From the NCBI GenBank assembly GCA_900553045.1, contig USBW01000012.1:1-9740 (forward strand): 9,740 nt of DNA. Direction: 5' to 3'. This document shows, in pieces, positions 6,083-9,740 of the stretch. A model generated the notes under the pieces. It was not told where the DNA came from and made no database searches. It saw nothing but the letters and a program-made list of their open reading frames with translations. Within the stretch, counting starts at the first letter, position 1. The number at the start of each line of letters is the position of its first letter. This DNA comes from an uncultured Mycoplasmatota bacterium. Lineage in GTDB: Bacteria; Bacillota_I; Bacilli_A; RF39; UBA660. Position numbers and translations under genes: made by a program.

Positions 6083-6113
6083 CACACTTTCTAAAGGATT
6101 AATTCATACTATA
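6083..6113 (+). promoter_or_regulatory. SigK-type promoter in front of gerE
   Basis: CATACTATA (6105-6113) fits the SigK -10 pattern CATAnnnTA at every fixed position. An AC-rich element, CACAC (6083-6087), stands about 17 bases upstream, where SigK promoters have only an AC core. The start site would be near 6120, leaving a leader of about 38 bases with the ribosome site GAGGGGAA (6147-6154). In B. subtilis gerE is transcribed by SigK, so sequence and gene agree. A SigE reading is less good, as no -35 for it is present. Confidence 0.6.
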
Positions 6114-6157
6114 CTATGAATGATATAAACCACCCATCTTGAAAGTGAGGGGAAAGC

Positions 6158-6364
6158 TTGAATAAATCAATTTTGACAAAAAGAGAAAAAGAAGTTTTCG
6201 AGTTATTAGTTTCTAATAGAACGACCAAAGAAATTGCTAAAGAGCTTAAAATCAGTGAAAAGACTGTTCGTAATCATATATCCAATGCTATGCAAAAACT
6301 GGGTGTAAAAGGAAGAGCAGGAGCAGTAGTTGAGCTATTAAAACTAAATGAAATATCATTATAA
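6158..6364 (+). CDS. gerE: Late mother-cell transcription regulator GerE (LuxR-type HTH)
   Basis: A 68-residue stand-alone LuxR/FixJ-type helix-turn-helix protein. It is nearly identical in pattern to B. subtilis GerE (74 residues) as I recall it: LTKREKEVFELLVSNRTTKE (6-25), then I-S-E-K-T-V-R-N-H-I-S-N-A-M-Q-K-L-G-V-K-G-R (33-54), where the recognition helix covers about E-K-T-V-R-N-H-I-S-N-A. No receiver or sensor domain is present, as is normal for GerE. In Bacilli it binds DNA as a dimer, works with SigK in the mother cell, and turns spore coat genes on or off late in sporulation. The start is TTG at 6158, with GAGGGGAA just upstream; the N-terminal tail is a few residues shorter than in B. 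subtilis. It has its own SigK-like promoter and its own terminator, so it is a single-gene unit. Confidence 0.95.
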   Translation: MNKSILTKREKEVFELLVSNRTTKEIAKELKISEKTVRNHISNAMQKLGVKGRAGAVVELLKLNEISL

Positions 6365-6390
6365 ACATGTGCTAAAAGCATATGTTTTTT
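6364..6390 (+). terminator. Intrinsic terminator after gerE
   Basis: AACATGTGC (6364-6372) pairs with GCATATGTT (6378-6386) over 9 bp with one G-T wobble, around the loop TAAAA, and T continues to 6390. The stem begins on the last base of the gerE stop codon. It shows that the frame open upstream of ATG 6414 is not part of the next gene. Confidence 0.88.
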
Positions 6391-6413
6391 CATATCATTT
6401 TATAGGTGATGTT

Positions 6414-7379
6414 ATGCTTAAGAAAAAGGCTTTTAGAAGAATATTAATCACAACAGTAGCACTATTCATCGTTTTATTTGTCTATACTTTTGTTTTAAAA
6501 GAAGATAAGACTGTTATTTACGACGAAGCATATTATATAAGCAGTGAAGATAAAAGAAGTATTTACTGTCTTAATAAAGATGATTATGTCAGTAAGACTA
6601 GTATCTATGTTGATAAGGAATTATCTTTGGAAGATAAGGTTAGAAGTATTTTAGAGACGATGACTATGGAAAATAATAAAAATTCGCTTTTACCAAGTTA
6701 TTTTCAACCAATTTTGCCTCCTAATACTAAAGTTCTTGATGTTATTTTAGACAATGATGTTTTAAGGGTTTATTTTTCTTTAGAGTTTTTAGAAGCTACT
6801 AGTGAACAGTCCACTAAGATGATTGAAGCAATAACTTATAGTTTATTAGAGTTTGACGATGTTTTAGGAGTAGAGATTTATGTCAATGGCAAATTGTTAG
6901 AGTATGCCCCTAATACTAATAAAAAACTACCAGCTGTTTTAACTAAAGATATTGGTATTAATAAAGTATACCAGATTGATAGTAATAAGGATATTTCTAA
7001 AGTGGTTTTGTATTACTTGACTAAAGATGAAGAAAGTACTTATTATGTTCCAGTAACAAAATATGTTAATGATGAGCGCGAAAAGTTAGAGATTATTGTT
7101 GATAGCTTAGCTAATGAATATTTTCTCGACAGCTCATTAATTTCTTATCTTAATGTCAAAACTGAGCTTGTTTCATATGATATTTTAGAAGATAGTATCA
7201 TGTTATACTTCAATGAAGATATTTATGATGATGCAAGTACGGAATATATCAAAGATGAAGCTTTAAATGCTTTAGTTTATTCCGTCTTCGCTAATTATGA
7301 CACTGTAGAAAATCTCAAAATTATGGTTTTAGATAAAGAAGTATTCAGTAGCGATAGAAATATCATGCAAAGTATTTGA
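6414..7379 (+). CDS. gerM: GerM-like sporulation protein with two GerM domains, membrane-anchored
   Basis: A 321-residue protein: a basic head (M-L-K-K-K-A-F-R-R), one membrane span (about 10-28), a short linker, and two GerM-type domains (about 44-165 and 195-312). Each has a strand-forming start (I-Y-C-L-N-K-D-D; V-L-Y-Y-L-T-K-D-E-E), a central helix, and an L-R-V-Y-F-S or I-M-L-Y-F-N-E-D strand followed by a helix. In B. subtilis GerM is a lipoprotein needed to build the base of the SpoIIIA-SpoIIQ complex and for germination. Here no Cys occurs in the N-terminal segment, so a membrane helix replaces the lipid anchor. The start at 6414 has AGGTG (6404-6408) upstream; an in-frame ATG at 6348 lies inside gerE and before its terminator. 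CATATCAT (6391-6398) faintly resembles a SigE -10, but I saw no -35. The family call is good, orthology less sure. Confidence 0.75.
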   Translation: MLKKKAFRRILITTVALFIVLFVYTFVLKEDKTVIYDEAYYISSEDKRSIYCLNKDDYVSKTSIYVDKELSLEDKVRSILETMTMENNKNSLLPSYFQPILPPNTKVLDVILDNDVLRVYFSLEFLEATSEQSTKMIEAITYSLLEFDDVLGVEIYVNGKLLEYAPNTNKKLPAVLTKDIGINKVYQIDSNKDISKVVLYYLTKDEESTYYVPVTKYVNDEREKLEIIVDSLANEYFLDSSLISYLNVKTELVSYDILEDSIMLYFNEDIYDDASTEYIKDEALNALVYSVFANYDTVENLKIMVLDKEVFSSDRNIMQSI

Positions 7380-7380
7380 G

Positions 7381-7428
7381 GATTTTTTTAAAAAATCGCT
7401 TGCCAAGTATTTCTATTTGTGCTATATT
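7381..7428 (+). promoter_or_regulatory. Strong stable-RNA promoter with UP-like element and extended -10
   Basis: An A/T block, GATTTTTTTAAAAAATC (7381-7397), directly precedes TTGCCA (7400-7405); after 17 bases comes TATATT (7423-7428), preceded by TGC (7420-7422), an extended -10. The start site would be near 7435. This is the layout of an rRNA-class promoter and it drives tRNA-Pro, tRNA-Ala and 23S. The A/T block can also fold on itself (7-bp stem, 3-base loop) and may end the gerM transcript, though it is weak as a terminator. Confidence 0.8.
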
Positions 7429-7430
7429 AT

Positions 7431-7457
7431 TAATGCAGTTTGATTAAGACTGCATTA
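7431..7457 (+). repeat. Inverted repeat between promoter and tRNA-Pro
   Basis: TAATGCAGT (7431-7439) and ACTGCATTA (7449-7457) are perfectly complementary over 9 bp with a 9-base loop. The right arm ends two bases before the first base of tRNA-Pro, and the left arm spans the expected transcription start. It may be an RNA processing stem or a DNA operator; the sequence does not decide. Confidence 0.6.
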
Positions 7458-7458
7458 T

Positions 7459-7532
7459 CGGGAAGTGGCTCAACTTGGTAGAGCACTTGGTTTGGGACCA
7501 AGGGGTCGCAGGTTCGAATCCTGTCTTCCCGA
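7459..7532 (+). tRNA. tRNA-Pro (UGG)
   Basis: A complete 74-base cloverleaf: acceptor CGGGAAG/CTTCCCG, D stem GCTC/GAGC, anticodon stem CTTGG/CCAAG with loop TTTGGGA (anticodon TGG at 7493-7495, G37 next to it), a 5-base variable loop, a T arm with TTCGAAT, and discriminator A. The 3' CCA is not encoded and must be added. UGG tRNA-Pro is one of the tRNAs that carry mo5U34 in B. subtilis, the product of the trmR-trhP pathway in this window. Confidence 0.97.
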
Positions 7533-7545
7533 TAATAATTTTCAT

Positions 7546-7618
7546 GGGGCCTTAGCTCAGCTGGGAGAGCGCCTGCTTTGCACGCAGGAGGTCAGCGGTT
7601 CGATCCCGCTAGGCTCCA
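7546..7618 (+). tRNA. tRNA-Ala (UGC)
   Basis: A complete 73-base cloverleaf: acceptor GGGGCCT/AGGCTCC with the G3-U70 wobble pair that marks alanine tRNAs, D stem GCTC/GAGC, anticodon stem CCTGC/GCAGG with loop TTTGCAC (anticodon TGC at 7579-7581), T arm AGCGG-TTCGATC-CCGCT, discriminator A, no encoded CCA. It follows tRNA-Pro by 13 bases. tRNA-Ala(UGC) is a usual guest of the 16S-23S spacer; here it is kept before 23S though 16S is absent. Confidence 0.97.
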
Positions 7619-7794
7619 TTGATAGCTTTTGCTATCAGATTCGTTCATTGAAAACTGGATATTGAAGTAAAAAGAATCAAAACAAACCGAGAACACCGCG
7701 TTGAATGAGTTTTTTAATAAGTTCAATTGCTTATTTATTGATTAACCTTCTATCGCTAGAAGAAGTGATCAAGACCCAACCGTAAGGTTGATAA
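7619..7794 (+). ncRNA. Leader/spacer of the 23S precursor with boxA-like element
   Basis: No gene lies here. A 7-bp hairpin, TGATAGC-TTTT-GCTATCA (7620-7637), follows tRNA-Ala. CGTTCATTGAAAACT (7642-7656) resembles the Firmicutes rRNA boxA antitermination element. ACCGAGAACACCGCG (7686-7700) is a sequence I know from 16S-23S spacers of related Firmicutes. AATAAG/CTTATT (7716-7735) can pair. The last part folds as a three-way junction: CTTCTA/TAGAAG (7747-7762), CAACC-GTAA-GGTTG (7777-7790), and an outer stem in which TTAACC (7742-7747) pairs with GGTTAA at the 5' end of 23S (7795-7800). All of this is normal for pre-23S RNA. Confidence 0.7.

Positions 7795-9740
<1,946 letters not shown>

Noticed and set aside
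6348..6413. Upstream in-frame extension of the gerM gene to ATG 6348
   Set aside because: It overlaps gerE and its terminator, has no ribosome site, and puts odd polar residues before the membrane span; ATG 6414 has a proper site.
1..7380. Mycoplasma-type genetic code (TGA as Trp)
   Set aside because: TGA stops ireB, trmR and gerM at the places expected from family lengths, and Trp is written TGG.
7620..7637. Hairpin after tRNA-Ala as a terminator
   Set aside because: No T-run follows, and boxA and 23S continue in the same unit; a processing stem is more likely.
7465..7665. A 66-codon open frame across both tRNA genes
   Set aside because: It is the well-known spurious translation of tRNA sequence; both cloverleaves are complete on this strand.

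Overview
The window is a chromosomal stretch from a low-GC, spore-forming Firmicute, most likely a member of class Bacilli. Three things point that way. Genes from 211 to 5474 follow the Bacillus subtilis order ireB-ruvX-yrzB-mltG-trmR-trhP1-trhP2-greA. A GerE that is almost superimposable on the B. subtilis protein sits beside SpoIIIAH- and GerM-type sporulation genes. TGA is used as a stop codon (ireB, trmR, gerM), which argues against a code-4 mollicute. The strong A+T bias and short intergenic gaps would suit an uncultured gut lineage of the Erysipelotrichales/RF39 kind, but that placement is a guess.

Layout: 1-126 is the 3' end of fmt. A promoter around 148-176 starts a tightly packed run of seven genes on the + strand (211-4927), with overlaps or gaps of at most 4 bases: ireB (cell-wall stress signalling), ruvX (RNase H-fold nuclease), a DUF1292 protein, mltG (glycan-strand terminase), then trmR-trhP1-trhP2 (5-methoxyuridine at the tRNA wobble position). 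greA (5001-5474) has its own promoter and a strong terminator that folds into its last codons.

5491-7379 is a small sporulation block: a free-standing SpoIIIAH-like gene, gerE with a good SigK-type promoter and its own terminator, and a two-domain GerM-like gene. SpoIIIAH and GerM are both parts of the basal platform of the SpoIIIA-SpoIIQ channel in B. subtilis, and GerE is the last mother-cell regulator, so the block is coherent in function.

7381-9740 is a stable-RNA unit: an rRNA-class promoter (A/T-rich upstream element, TTGCCA, 17 bases, extended -10 TGCTATATT), a perfect inverted repeat, tRNA-Pro(UGG), tRNA-Ala(UGC), a leader with a boxA-like element, and about 1.95 kb of 23S rRNA, ending exactly at the end of the I-CeuI-type conserved sequence. 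No 16S gene lies upstream: a protein gene directly precedes the promoter. This is a 23S gene unlinked from 16S and is the most unusual feature of the window.

I saw no CRISPR array, insertion sequence, prophage, toxin or defence genes, and nothing that clearly amounts to an undescribed system. The points most worth checking are the unlinked tRNA-tRNA-23S unit, the SpoIIIAH-GerE-GerM block with its promoters, and a terminator-like hairpin inside trhP1.
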